64,000 nt of DNA from Arthrobacter sp. B1I2. Its GTDB lineage: Bacteria; Actinomycetota; Actinomycetes; Actinomycetales; Micrococcaceae. The stretch covers positions 2,542,001-2,606,000 of the forward strand of contig NZ_JAUSYC010000001.1 of the NCBI RefSeq assembly GCF_030816485.1. The letters run 5' to 3'. A program made the position numbers and the translations under genes. Of the stretch, positions 25,571-34,450 are shown one piece after another; position 1 is the stretch's first letter, and each line of letters begins with the position of its first letter. The notes under the pieces are model-generated. The model searched no databases. It saw nothing but the letters and a program-made list of their open reading frames with translations, and was not told where the DNA came from.

Positions 25571-26871
25571 GCATCCCCGTTGTCACCGTAGGCCAGAGCC
25601 GCGAGGACCTGGTGGGTGGCCTCGAAAGACTGCATGGCCCGGTCACGGTGGTTCGGAGGTGCGCTGAACTTCCCGAGCTGCTTGCTGCCTGCCAGAGCGG
25701 ACTGGCCAGGGCCGCTGTAGTGGCTGATGGTTCCGAAGGGCTGACTGCTTCCTTCGTCGACCGCCTTGGGGCTGTGGGTGTGGCAATCGTTGCGCTGACC
25801 GATGATGCGGAGGAGGCAGCCAGGCTCCGCAAAATAGGGGTTGCCTCTGCCCTTACGGGGGTTGCGTCCACGGAGCTTTCGGACAGGATAGCGGATGCCG
25901 TCGCCCAGCTGAGTGGCGCGGTTCGGCCCGCCAGCCTGAGCGCGGACGCGGATTGCGGGGCTGCGCTGGCAACAGATCCCGTTGTGCCGGAACCTGACGC
26001 CGAGGGGCACGGGACCGGAAAGATCATCGTTGTCTGGGGTCCCGCCGGAGCTCCGGGAAGGACCACGGTCGCGGTGAACATCGCCGGGGAACTGGCGGCC
26101 GACGGCCGGGCGGTCCTGCTGGTCGACGCCGACACGTACGGTGCCAGCGTGGCGGCAGTGCTGGGTCTCCTGGATGAGTCAGCCGGACTGGCCCAGGCGT
26201 GCAGGCTTGCCGACCAGGGCCTGCTGGACGCAGACGCACTGAGGAAGGTGGCTGCGACGGTCGCCACCAGGGCCGGTACGTTCCGGGTGCTGACGGGCAC
26301 TACCCGGGCAGATCGATGGACAGAGCTCCGCGCCCCTGCCTTGGCGCTGGTCCTCGAGCGGGCCCGGCAAATTGCCGATGTGGTGGTGGTGGACACCGGC
26401 TTCTGCCTGGAAGCGGACGAGGAACTGAGCTTCGACACCATGGCCCCGCGACGAAATGCGTCGACACTGCGCCCGCTGGAACTGGCTGACACGGTCTACG
26501 CCATTGGCGCTGCTGATCCTGTAGGCGTACCGCGGATGGTACGCGCACTTGCCGAGCTGGAAGGTGCGGTGCCACAGGCGTCACCCACTGTCGTCATGAA
26601 CAAGGTGCGTTCCTCCTCTGTGGGGAGGGCCCCGGAGCGCCAGCTGAGGGACGCCTGGGAAAGGTATGGCCCCGCCTCCGCACTTAAAGCGTTCCTCCCT
26701 TACGACCCCGCAGCCGCCGATGCGGCCCTCCTGGCAGGTTCGCTGCTGCTTGAAGCGTCCCCAGAGTCGACTCTCCGCCGCGCCATCCGGGACCTGGTTT
26801 GTGCACCCGACCAGCGAAAACCCAAATGGTCTGTAATTTCTTCCACACCGCGGCGAAGATCAAAGGACTAG
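25567..26871 (+). CDS. CpaE/TadZ-like MinD-family ATPase
   Basis: A 434-residue protein. The first 110 residues look like a degenerate receiver or atypical N-terminal domain. From about residue 152 comes a MinD/ParA-type ATPase domain with a deviant Walker A (GPAGAPGRTTVAVNIAGEL near 158-172) and Walker A-prime-like VLLVDADTYGASVAAVLGL. TadZ/CpaE proteins localize Tad pilus machines at the cell pole. The usual KGG signature is replaced by APGRTT, which should be checked for ATP binding. The gene overlaps cpaB by four bases. The expected next gene, tadA/cpaF, is not here but begins at 63384, about 36.5 kb away. Confidence 0.82.
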   Translation: MSIPVVTVGQSREDLVGGLERLHGPVTVVRRCAELPELLAACQSGLARAAVVADGSEGLTASFVDRLGAVGVAIVALTDDAEEAARLRKIGVASALTGVASTELSDRIADAVAQLSGAVRPASLSADADCGAALATDPVVPEPDAEGHGTGKIIVVWGPAGAPGRTTVAVNIAGELAADGRAVLLVDADTYGASVAAVLGLLDESAGLAQACRLADQGLLDADALRKVAATVATRAGTFRVLTGTTRADRWTELRAPALALVLERARQIADVVVVDTGFCLEADEELSFDTMAPRRNASTLRPLELADTVYAIGAADPVGVPRMVRALAELEGAVPQASPTVVMNKVRSSSVGRAPERQLRDAWERYGPASALKAFLPYDPAAADAALLAGSLLLEASPESTLRRAIRDLVCAPDQRKPKWSVISSTPRRRSKD

Positions 26872-26926
26872 GCTCGCCATAAGAGCTGCAACGGTGCGGC
26901 GGATATCTCTGATGGAGGCGTTGTCG

Positions 26927-29900
26927 ATGTCGTCTGGATCCAGTGTGGAGGACCAGCCCCTCTCCATTGAAGGCCTTGGAGGCTTCATGGGGGACTACTA
27001 CCAGCACCTGGCTGAGGAAGATGCCCGAAGCTACCCCCGAGATGTCCTGGAGGCCCGGGCGGGGGAGCACCGCCGGGCAGCATCCGCACGGCAGCCCGGA
27101 CAGGCAAAAATCTCGATCATCGACGAAGAGGACAGCAGCGTCATTCTCGTTGTCACCGATGACATGCCGTTTCTTGTTGATTCGGTGAACGCGGAACTCG
27201 TCCGGCAGCACGCGGCCATCAAACTCGTTGTCCACCCGCTCTTCGTGGCCACGAGGAACCGGGAAAGCGGTGAACTGGTCAAGGTCAACAGGGTTCCGGC
27301 GCACCTTGGCATATCAAGCGGGGACACTGCGGCAATGCCTAACCTTTCCCACCTCATTGCCCAGGGCGAAAACGCCTCGCACATGGAGTCGTGGATCGCC
27401 GTCGAAATCCACCGCGTCTCGGATGAAGCGAAGAAGGCACTGCTCGATGGCCTTACCCGGGTGTTGAAAGACGTGCGGGCCGCCGTCGAGGACTGGCCCA
27501 AAATGCGCCAAAAGGCACTGGAAATCGCCGAAAGCCTGGACCGGGTGGCCAATCCCGCACAGATTGCCGAACTGCGGCAGGCCAAGGACCTGCTGCGGTG
27601 GCTTGACGACGGAAACTTCACCTTCCTTGGCTACCGTGAGTACGATCTGCTCAACGTTGATGGCGAAGACGTCCTCGAACTGCGCGAAGACAGCGGTCTC
27701 GGCCTGCTGCGCGCCGCAGCCGACTCCCCCCACATCCAGCACCTCACTGACACCGGCCGCAAGAAGGCGCGGGAAAAGCGCGCCCTTGTCATCACCAAAG
27801 CCAATTCACGTTCAACGGTGCACCGCTCGGCCTACCTGGACTACATCGGCATCAAGAGCTTCGACGCCGCGGGTAATGTCAACGGCGAGCGCCGGTTCAT
27901 TGGACTCTTCGCCACCAGTGCCTATGCCGGCTCCGTCCGGGACATTCCCATTGTCCGGGAGAAGGTGGACGCTGTGCTGCAGAGCGCAGGCTTCCCGCCC
28001 GACTCGCACTCCGGCAAGGACCTCCTGGGAATTCTGGAAACCTACCCCCGCGACGAACTCTTCCAGATCGAAATCCCCGACCTCGCCGCAACCGCGCTCG
28101 GAATCCAGAAACTGCAGGAACGGCGGCGCACCCGCCTGTTCCTGAGGCCTGACATCTACGGCCGGTTCATGTCCGCCGTCGTCTACCTGCCCCGCGACCG
28201 TTACACCACCAATGTCAGGCTCCGCATCGAACAGGAACTGCGGGAAACGTTCGAAGCCGTCTCGATCGACTACGAAGCCCGCATGACCGAGTCGGCGCTG
28301 GCACGTTTGTTCTTCCGAATCCGGCTGCCCAAGGACGCCGACGTCAGCAACGTCAACAGCGATGAGCTTGAGAAGCGGCTGGTCCGGGCTGCCAGGTCCT
28401 GGAGTGAAGGCATCGCGGAAGTCCTGCGTGAGGGGCGGGACGCGACCGAGGCCAAGGAACTCGCCGCTATTTGGGCCGAGGCGTTTCCTGCGGGCTACCG
28501 GGTGGACTACGAGGTCGAGGACGCGCTGGAGGATATCGCGCGTTTCGAGAAGTACGGGGCTGCGGCGGAGCGGAGTACCGGCGCGCATCAGGACCGGCCC
28601 GGTGTTCACGTGTACCTTCCCGAAGGGGCCGGCGCCACCCTTGAGGAGGATGCCCGGGTCAAGCTATACATGCTGGAGCCCAAGAGCCTCAGCCAGATCC
28701 TTCCCTACTTCCACAACCTCGGGCTCGAGGTCCTGGACGAACGCCCGTTTGAAATCGAAACGGCGGACCACCGGGACTTCTTCCTTTATGACCTGGGGTT
28801 GAAGTATCCGGCCGGCGTGGACCCGGTGTCCACGGGAGAGCTCCTTGCCGAATCCTTTGGCGCGGCTGTGACCGGCGCTGCCGAATCGGACAGCTTTGAC
28901 CGCCTGGTGTTAAGGGAGGGCCTGCACTGGCGGCAGATTACAGTACTGCGCGCCTATGCCCGTTACATGCGCCAGATGGGCAACAGCAGCTCCTTCGGCT
29001 TCATGGCGGACACCCTCCTGGCGAACCCGGACGTGACAAGAGGCCTCACAGCTCTCTTTGCCGCCCGCTTTGATCCGGCACTGACCGAGGAAGGGCGGTC
29101 TGAGGCACAGGCGTCAGTGCGGCAGCAGCTGGCGGTATCCATCGAGAAGGTCGCAACCCTTGATGCCGACCGTGTGCTGCGCACCTTCGTCAACCTCATT
29201 GAGGGCACCCTTCGTACCAACTTCTACCAGGACAAGCCGCACCTGAGCTTCAAGCTGAATCCGTCCGGGATCGAAGGCCTGCCGTTCCCGCGGCCGATGT
29301 TCGAGATCTGGGTGTACTCGCCACGGGTGGAGGGCGTGCACCTTCGGTTTGGCAAGGTGGCGCGTGGCGGTCTCCGGTGGTCCGACCGGCGGGAGGATTT
29401 CCGGACAGAGGTCCTGGGCCTGGTGAAGGCGCAAACGGTCAAGAACGCCGTTATTGTGCCCACCGGCGCAAAGGGCGGCTTCTTCGCCAAGCAGCTTCCC
29501 GATCCCTCCACGGACCGCGCGGCCTGGATGGCTGAAGGCGTCGAGAGCTACAAGACCTTCATCCGGGGGCTGCTGGATCTTACTGACAACCTTCATACTG
29601 AAGGCGACCGCGAGCGGCTCGTGCCGCCGTCGGACGTTATCAGACATGACGACGACGACTCCTATCTTGTGGTCGCGGCGGACAAGGGAACGGCTACTTT
29701 TTCGGACATCGCCAACGGCCTCTCCGCGGAGTACGGATTCTGGCTGGGCGACGCATTCGCCTCCGGCGGCTCCGTGGGTTACGACCACAAAGCCATGGGC
29801 ATCACGGCACGGGGAGCCTGGGAATCGGTGAAGCGGCACTTCAGTGAGCTGGACCTGGATACGCAGACCGAGCCGTTCACCGTGGTGGGCGTGGGGGACA

Positions 29901-31780
29901 TGTCAGGCGACGTGTTCGGCAACGGGATGCTCCTGTCCCGGCACATCCGCCTGCTTGCCGCATTCGACCACCGGCACATCTTCCTGGACCCCAACCCGGA
30001 CGAGGAATCCTCATTCGTGGAGCGGCAGAGGCTGTTCGAGCTGCCCAGGTCCTCGTGGGACGACTACGACAAATCGCTGATCAGCGAAGGCGGCGGGGTC
30101 TTCGCCCGGCAGGCCAAGTCCATTCCCGTGTCCACGCAGGTGCGTGCCGCCTTGGGGCTCCCGGCGGACACCACCGAACTCAGCCCTCCCGAGCTGCTGC
30201 GTGCCATCCTGCTGGCACCTGCCGACCTTCTCTACAACGGCGGGATCGGAACCTACGTCAAGGCGAGCTCGGAATCCAACGCATCGGTGGGGGATAAAGC
30301 CAACGATGCGATCCGCGTGGACGGCCGGGACCTGCGGGTCAAGGTGGTGGGCGAAGGCGGCAACCTGGGCATGACCCAGCGCGGCCGGATCGAGGCAGCT
30401 TTGCAGGGCGTCATTCTCAACACGGACGCGATCGACAACTCGGCCGGCGTGGACTGCTCCGACCACGAGGTGAACATCAAGATCTTCGTGGACCGGATGG
30501 TCGCGGCCGGCAAGCTGGCTGCCGGGGAACGGGCCGACTTCCTGGCCTCCATGACTGATGAGGTGGGCCGGCTGGTCCTCGAAGACAACATCGACCAGAA
30601 CATCCTGCTCCTGAACGACCGGACCCGGGTGGCGGAGTGGAGCCCGAGTTACGAGCGGCTCATGGACTGGCTGGAGAAGAGCGCGGATCTGAACCGGGAC
30701 CTGGAGGCGCTGCCCACCACGGCGACGCTGCGGGACCGCCTGCAGCAGGGGCAGGGTCTGACGTCTCCGGAGCTGTCGGTGCTGGCCGCCTACGCCAAGA
30801 TTGAGCTGGCATCGGCGCTGCGGGACAGCGACCTTGCCGACGACCCCTGGTTCCGGCAGACGCTGCGTTCCTACTTCCCGCATCAGCTGCGCGAACGCTT
30901 TGACGCGGAGCTGGACACGCACCCCCTGCGCCGGGAGATCATCGCCACGGTGGTGGCCAACGACATGATCAACCTTGGCGGGATCACCTTCGCCTTCCGC
31001 GTCATGGAGGAGACCTCCGCCAGCGAAGTGGCCGTCGCCAAGGCTTTCGTAGCACTGCGCGAGGTGTACGAACTCGATGCGATGGTGGCGGAGCTGAACA
31101 GCCTGCCCGCCTCGTTCCCCACGGAGCACTGGAGCACCGTCCACCTGGACATCCGCCGGCTGCTGGACCGGGCGGTCCGGTGGTTGTTGAGCCAGGAGAG
31201 CGTTACACGCCCCATCGCTGACGTGGTGGCCGAATTCAAGCCGCTCATGGATCCGATGCGGGCCCGGCTGCTGGACTACCTGCGCGGCGATGACCGCGAG
31301 CGGGTGGCGGAGTGGCTGGCGAAGGGCCGCGAGTGGGAACTCCCCGAAGGCCTTGCCCTGCGCTGGGCCGAGTTGTTCGAGAGCTTTGTGCTGCTGGACA
31401 TCGCCAAGATTGCCCGGTCACGGAAAGACCGGGTCGAGGAGATCGCCGCCGTTTACTACACGGTGTTCAACCGCTTCCATGCAGATTCGCTGCTGGAGCG
31501 GATCAGCAGCCTGCCCCGGCAGGACCGGTGGCAGGCGCTGGCACGGGCGGCCTTGCGTGATGACCTGTACTCAACGGTGTCGGATATGACGACGGCGGTG
31601 CTGGACGCCACGTCTGGCGGGGACTCATCCGATGCACGGCTCAAGGATTGGGAGGCACAGAATGCCGAGCAATTGGGCAGGGCAAAGAGCATGTTTGATG
31701 AGGTGAATGCCCTGGAGGCCGACGACATGGCTTCACTGTCGGTAGCATTGAGGCTCTTGAGGTCAATCGTCCGACGCTAG
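26927..31780 (+). CDS. gdh: NAD-dependent glutamate dehydrogenase, 180-kDa class
   Basis: This very large cytoplasmic enzyme oxidatively deaminates glutamate to 2-oxoglutarate using NAD and links nitrogen and carbon metabolism. It has about 1617 residues, close to M. tuberculosis Gdh (Rv2476c, about 1620). The N-terminal third includes ACT-like regulatory parts (VVTDDMPFLVDSVNAELV). The catalytic core lies near residues 800-1150, with PTGAKGGFFAKQLPD (catalytic lysine region, near 845) and the Rossmann-type GVGDMSGDVFGNGM. A long helical C-terminus follows. ATG 26927 was chosen because GGAGG lies eight bases upstream; GTG 26894 has no such site. It starts 55 bases after cpaE, so cotranscription is possible but functionally unexpected. 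Confidence 0.95.
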   Translation: MSSGSSVEDQPLSIEGLGGFMGDYYQHLAEEDARSYPRDVLEARAGEHRRAASARQPGQAKISIIDEEDSSVILVVTDDMPFLVDSVNAELVRQHAAIKLVVHPLFVATRNRESGELVKVNRVPAHLGISSGDTAAMPNLSHLIAQGENASHMESWIAVEIHRVSDEAKKALLDGLTRVLKDVRAAVEDWPKMRQKALEIAESLDRVANPAQIAELRQAKDLLRWLDDGNFTFLGYREYDLLNVDGEDVLELREDSGLGLLRAAADSPHIQHLTDTGRKKAREKRALVITKANSRSTVHRSAYLDYIGIKSFDAAGNVNGERRFIGLFATSAYAGSVRDIPIVREKVDAVLQSAGFPPDSHSGKDLLGILETYPRDELFQIEIPDLAATALGIQKLQERRRTRLFLRPDIYGRFMSAVVYLPRDRYTTNVRLRIEQELRETFEAVSIDYEARMTESALARLFFRIRLPKDADVSNVNSDELEKRLVRAARSWSEGIAEVLREGRDATEAKELAAIWAEAFPAGYRVDYEVEDALEDIARFEKYGAAAERSTGAHQDRPGVHVYLPEGAGATLEEDARVKLYMLEPKSLSQILPYFHNLGLEVLDERPFEIETADHRDFFLYDLGLKYPAGVDPVSTGELLAESFGAAVTGAAESDSFDRLVLREGLHWRQITVLRAYARYMRQMGNSSSFGFMADTLLANPDVTRGLTALFAARFDPALTEEGRSEAQASVRQQLAVSIEKVATLDADRVLRTFVNLIEGTLRTNFYQDKPHLSFKLNPSGIEGLPFPRPMFEIWVYSPRVEGVHLRFGKVARGGLRWSDRREDFRTEVLGLVKAQTVKNAVIVPTGAKGGFFAKQLPDPSTDRAAWMAEGVESYKTFIRGLLDLTDNLHTEGDRERLVPPSDVIRHDDDDSYLVVAADKGTATFSDIANGLSAEYGFWLGDAFASGGSVGYDHKAMGITARGAWESVKRHFSELDLDTQTEPFTVVGVGDMSGDVFGNGMLLSRHIRLLAAFDHRHIFLDPNPDEESSFVERQRLFELPRSSWDDYDKSLISEGGGVFARQAKSIPVSTQVRAALGLPADTTELSPPELLRAILLAPADLLYNGGIGTYVKASSESNASVGDKANDAIRVDGRDLRVKVVGEGGNLGMTQRGRIEAALQGVILNTDAIDNSAGVDCSDHEVNIKIFVDRMVAAGKLAAGERADFLASMTDEVGRLVLEDNIDQNILLLNDRTRVAEWSPSYERLMDWLEKSADLNRDLEALPTTATLRDRLQQGQGLTSPELSVLAAYAKIELASALRDSDLADDPWFRQTLRSYFPHQLRERFDAELDTHPLRREIIATVVANDMINLGGITFAFRVMEETSASEVAVAKAFVALREVYELDAMVAELNSLPASFPTEHWSTVHLDIRRLLDRAVRWLLSQESVTRPIADVVAEFKPLMDPMRARLLDYLRGDDRERVAEWLAKGREWELPEGLALRWAELFESFVLLDIAKIARSRKDRVEEIAAVYYTVFNRFHADSLLERISSLPRQDRWQALARAALRDDLYSTVSDMTTAVLDATSGGDSSDARLKDWEAQNAEQLGRAKSMFDEVNALEADDMASLSVALRLLRSIVRR

Positions 31781-31807
31781 CAATCCGGCGTCGCAATTGG
31801 AGGTGCA

Positions 31808-33274
31808 GTGGCAATCTTTACGGACCCCATCAGGGAACACGCTGATTTCGGGCCGGGCGATGCCGAATGGCTGCACCTCCTGGTGGGGGACTGGCAGATG
31901 GTCGCGGACCTCGCGTTCGCCGACCTGGCGCTCTGGTTCCCCCACCCGGACCTTGGCTATATCGCCCTGGCACACGTGCGCCCCTCGACCACGCACACGG
32001 CCTTCCACAGCGACTTTGTGGGCGAGGGAATCCGGTCCGACCTGCAGCCGCTTGTAGACAAGGCCTGGAATTCACGGTCCATTGAGCGGTCCAGCGAGAC
32101 GAACTGGAACAGCGAAATGGCGCTGCGGGTGGAGGCCGTCCCCATGGTCCGCAACGGCCGGACCCTTGCCGTGGTCACCACCCACATGGACCTCTCCAGC
32201 TCGCGGATGCCGTCCCGGCTGGAACTCACCTACCGCCAGTGCGCCTACGACCTCCTGCGGATGGGCACGCTGGGGTTGTGGCCGGACTTTGCCTCACCTA
32301 CCGGTTCCCGCCGGGGTGCTCCCCGCGTGGGGGATGGGCTTATCAGGCTGGACGCCGATGGCGTGGTGCAGTACGCCAGTCCGAACGGAGTTTCAGCCTT
32401 CAGGCGCCTGGGTGACGGCGAATCCCTGGAAGGACGCTCGCTCGCCGAAGTCACCGCCGGCCTGCTCAAGGACCGGCGCATGGTCGATGAGACCCTGCCA
32501 CTGGTGGTCACCGGGCGCATGCCCTGGCGCAGTGAGATCGAGTCCCGCGGGGTCAGCCTGTCTCTCCGGGCCATTCCGCTCCGGGACGAACAGCAGCGGT
32601 TCGGTGCGCTGGTTCTCTGCCGAGACGTCTCCGAGCTGCGCCGGCGTGAGATGGAACTGGTGACCAAGGACGCCACTATCCGGGAGATCCACCACAGGGT
32701 CAAGAACAATCTTCAGACCGTGGCCGCGCTATTGCGGATGCAGTCCAGGCGCATGGTCAGCGATGAGGCCAAGCAGGGCCTGGAGCAGGCGATGCGGCGG
32801 GTGGCCACGATTGCGCTGGTTCACGAAACGTTGTCGCAGGGCCTGACGCAGAGTGTTGATTTCGACGAACTGATCGGGCGCCAGTTCCGTCTGTCCGCCG
32901 AGGTGGCTTCCCCCTCCCAGCAGGTCAGGACCGAACGCTCCGGCACGTTCGGTGAACTCCCGAGTGACCTCGCCACCCCGCTCGCCCTGGTCATTAACGA
33001 ACTGGTGACCAACGCCGTGGAGCACGGGCTTGAGGGAAGGGCAGGAACAGTCTGGCTTCTTGCCGATCGGTCCGAAGGGGACGACGGCGAAGAGTTGACC
33101 GTCACCATTGCCGACGACGGTGTGGGGCTTCCGCAGACCCCACACGTTGAGGGGCTCGGCCTTCAAATTGTGCGGACGCTTGTCACCAGCGAGCTGGGCG
33201 GCACCATTACCTGGGAGCGCCGCGAGGGCGGGGGGACCGAGGTCAAGATCCGGCTCAGCCTGGAAGGGAAGTAG
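31808..33274 (+). CDS. pdtaS: Sensor histidine kinase, PdtaS type
   Basis: A soluble 488-residue HisKA_2/HWE-like kinase of the PdtaS type, which in mycobacteria phosphorylates PdtaR, an ANTAR-domain RNA-binding antiterminator. The N-terminal GAF-like domain (to about residue 150) and central PAS-like domain (LIRLDADGVVQYASPNGVSA onward) precede the motif IHHRVKNNLQTVAALLRMQ with phospho-acceptor His296. The ATP-binding domain has NELVTNAVEHGL and VTIADDGVGLP. No membrane helix is visible, so the signal is probably cytoplasmic. GTG 31808 has GGAGG four bases upstream. It converges on whiB1 with a very strong terminator between. The PdtaR partner is not in the window. Confidence 0.9.
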   Translation: MAIFTDPIREHADFGPGDAEWLHLLVGDWQMVADLAFADLALWFPHPDLGYIALAHVRPSTTHTAFHSDFVGEGIRSDLQPLVDKAWNSRSIERSSETNWNSEMALRVEAVPMVRNGRTLAVVTTHMDLSSSRMPSRLELTYRQCAYDLLRMGTLGLWPDFASPTGSRRGAPRVGDGLIRLDADGVVQYASPNGVSAFRRLGDGESLEGRSLAEVTAGLLKDRRMVDETLPLVVTGRMPWRSEIESRGVSLSLRAIPLRDEQQRFGALVLCRDVSELRRREMELVTKDATIREIHHRVKNNLQTVAALLRMQSRRMVSDEAKQGLEQAMRRVATIALVHETLSQGLTQSVDFDELIGRQFRLSAEVASPSQQVRTERSGTFGELPSDLATPLALVINELVTNAVEHGLEGRAGTVWLLADRSEGDDGEELTVTIADDGVGLPQTPHVEGLGLQIVRTLVTSELGGTITWERREGGGTEVKIRLSLEGK

Positions 33275-33324
33275 GCGGCGGTCCCGGCCCCGGGACCCGC
33301 CGGCCGGGATCGCAAGGTAAAATA

Positions 33325-33373
33325 GACAGAGGCCCCGGGACAATCCAATCTGGATTGTCCCGGGGCCTCTGTC
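33325..33373. terminator. Bidirectional terminator with a 23-bp perfect stem
   Basis: Positions 33325-33347 pair perfectly with 33351-33373, leaving a three-base loop (ATC). The stem core includes AGGCCCCGGGACAATCCA. It sits between the convergent kinase and whiB1 genes, and a short A-rich run lies on its left side. The length and lack of mismatches are exceptional for a terminator. Confidence 0.9.
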
Positions 33374-33417
33374 GTCCGGTTACTTCGACCTCTGCCGACC
33401 GCCGGTGCTGGGCTTTC

Positions 33418-33684
33418 CTAGGAGGCGCGGCGGGCGCGGGCCGCGCGCCGCTTGAGGGCACGGCGCTCGTCTTCGCTCATGCCGCCCCAGACGCCGGCGT
33501 CCTGGCCGGACTCGAGGGCCCACTGCAGGCAGGTGTCTACGACCGGGCACCGGCGGCAAACGCTCTTGGCTTCCTCGATCTGCAGGAGGGCTGGTCCCGT
33601 ATTCCCGACGGGGAAGAACAGTTCCGGGTCCTTTTCGAGGCACGCTGCGCGGTTACGCCAATCCATGCTGATCAGTTGCTCCAT
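33418..33684 (-). CDS. whiB1: WhiB-family iron-sulfur transcription regulator, WhiB1 type
   Basis: An 88-residue WhiB protein. Four cysteines (15, 43, 46 and 52; C-x27-C-x2-C-x5-C) bind a nitric-oxide-sensitive 4Fe-4S cluster, followed by the GVWGG turn (64-68) and a basic DNA-contacting tail (ERRALKRRAARARR). The segment DPELFFPVGNTGPAL and the short tail match WhiB1, which binds the housekeeping sigma factor domain 4 and is essential in mycobacteria. The start could instead be ATG 33666 (MDWRNRAAC), which equals the mycobacterial start; neither has a perfect ribosome-binding site. The 211-base region upstream, shared with a divergent gene, is AT-richer than its surroundings and probably holds the promoter. 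Confidence 0.95.
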   Translation of the reverse strand: MEQLISMDWRNRAACLEKDPELFFPVGNTGPALLQIEEAKSVCRRCPVVDTCLQWALESGQDAGVWGGMSEDERRALKRRAARARRAS

Positions 33685-33883
33685 TTCTGGGAAATGCCTT
33701 TGTGAAATTATTCACTAGTGGCTACAAAGGAAAAGGGCCCTTTGGGCCCCCTTGGTCATCTGGATCAAGCCTGTCATGTTAACGCCATGTAAACAAGGGG
33801 TAATAACGCTTGATATCCGTTGAAACCTGAGCGATGCATCACACTGTCGGCACCCGCCCTCACCAGTCTCCGACTATGTCCGG

Positions 33884-33889
33884 TAGGGT
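33884..33889 (+). promoter_or_regulatory. -10 box (TAGGGT) for a leaderless start
   Basis: TAGGGT lies exactly six bases before GTG 33896, the same geometry as at several other genes here, predicting a transcript without a 5' leader. No clear -35 box. Confidence 0.45.
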
Positions 33890-33895
33890 GCCAGT

Positions 33896-34384
33896 GTGTC
33901 AAGACCCCCGGTAAATCCAGCAGGTTCCCCATCTTCTCCTGACGAGCCCCGAAACGGGCCTGACCGTTCGGACGGAGGTCGTTCGGACACCGTCCCGGCC
34001 GCGGCCAAGGTGGTGGCACTGGTTGCTGCTGTTGAGGCGACGGCTCTCCTCACTGCGGCCGGATGGTACGGCTACGAGTTGCTCAGCGGGAGCCCCGTGT
34101 TGTCGTTCTGGGGTGCCGTCTTCACGCTGGGCCTCCTGCTGGCTTTTTCCGCCTGGCTGTATGCCGTGGCTGTCTTTCTTTACAGGGGCTACCGGTGGAC
34201 CAGGGCGGCTGCGCTGGTGGCCCAATTGTTCGTCCTGACCGTAGGGGTACCGGCCTTAACCAGCGGCCTGGTCCTTGCCGGGCTGGCCATGGTTGTTCCC
34301 GCGGTTACCGTCATCGTTCTCCTGTTCTCCCGCACTGTCATCGACCATGCCTCCCGGACCGGAAGCGCACCTCCTGCCCTTTGA
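33896..34384 (+). CDS. Small four-helix membrane protein of unknown function
   Basis: A 162-residue membrane protein. After about 38 polar residues (Pro/Ser/Asp-rich, probably cytoplasmic) come four predicted helices, in AAKVVALVAAVEATALLTAA, FWGAVFTLGLLLAFSAWLY, AAALVAQLFVLTVGVPALT and LVLAGLAMVVPAVTVIVLLF. No catalytic motif or recognised family is visible. It is divergent from whiB1 and convergent with the large FHA-FtsK ATPase gene. The GTG start is supported by a -10 box six bases upstream and by the start of a plausible reading; an overlapping GTG at 33894 is in another frame. Confidence 0.75.
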   Translation: MSRPPVNPAGSPSSPDEPRNGPDRSDGGRSDTVPAAAKVVALVAAVEATALLTAAGWYGYELLSGSPVLSFWGAVFTLGLLLAFSAWLYAVAVFLYRGYRWTRAAALVAQLFVLTVGVPALTSGLVLAGLAMVVPAVTVIVLLFSRTVIDHASRTGSAPPAL

Positions 34385-34450
34385 CCTGATACCCGGCACC
34401 CTTCCGCGGCATCCGGTTGCCCTGCGGGTCCCCTTGGGGCGCGGGCAGGC

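Noticed and set aside
30011..31144. A 377-codon minus-strand open frame inside NAD-GDH
   Set aside because: Codon-mirror artefact of a GC-rich gene; the plus strand encodes the conserved dehydrogenase.
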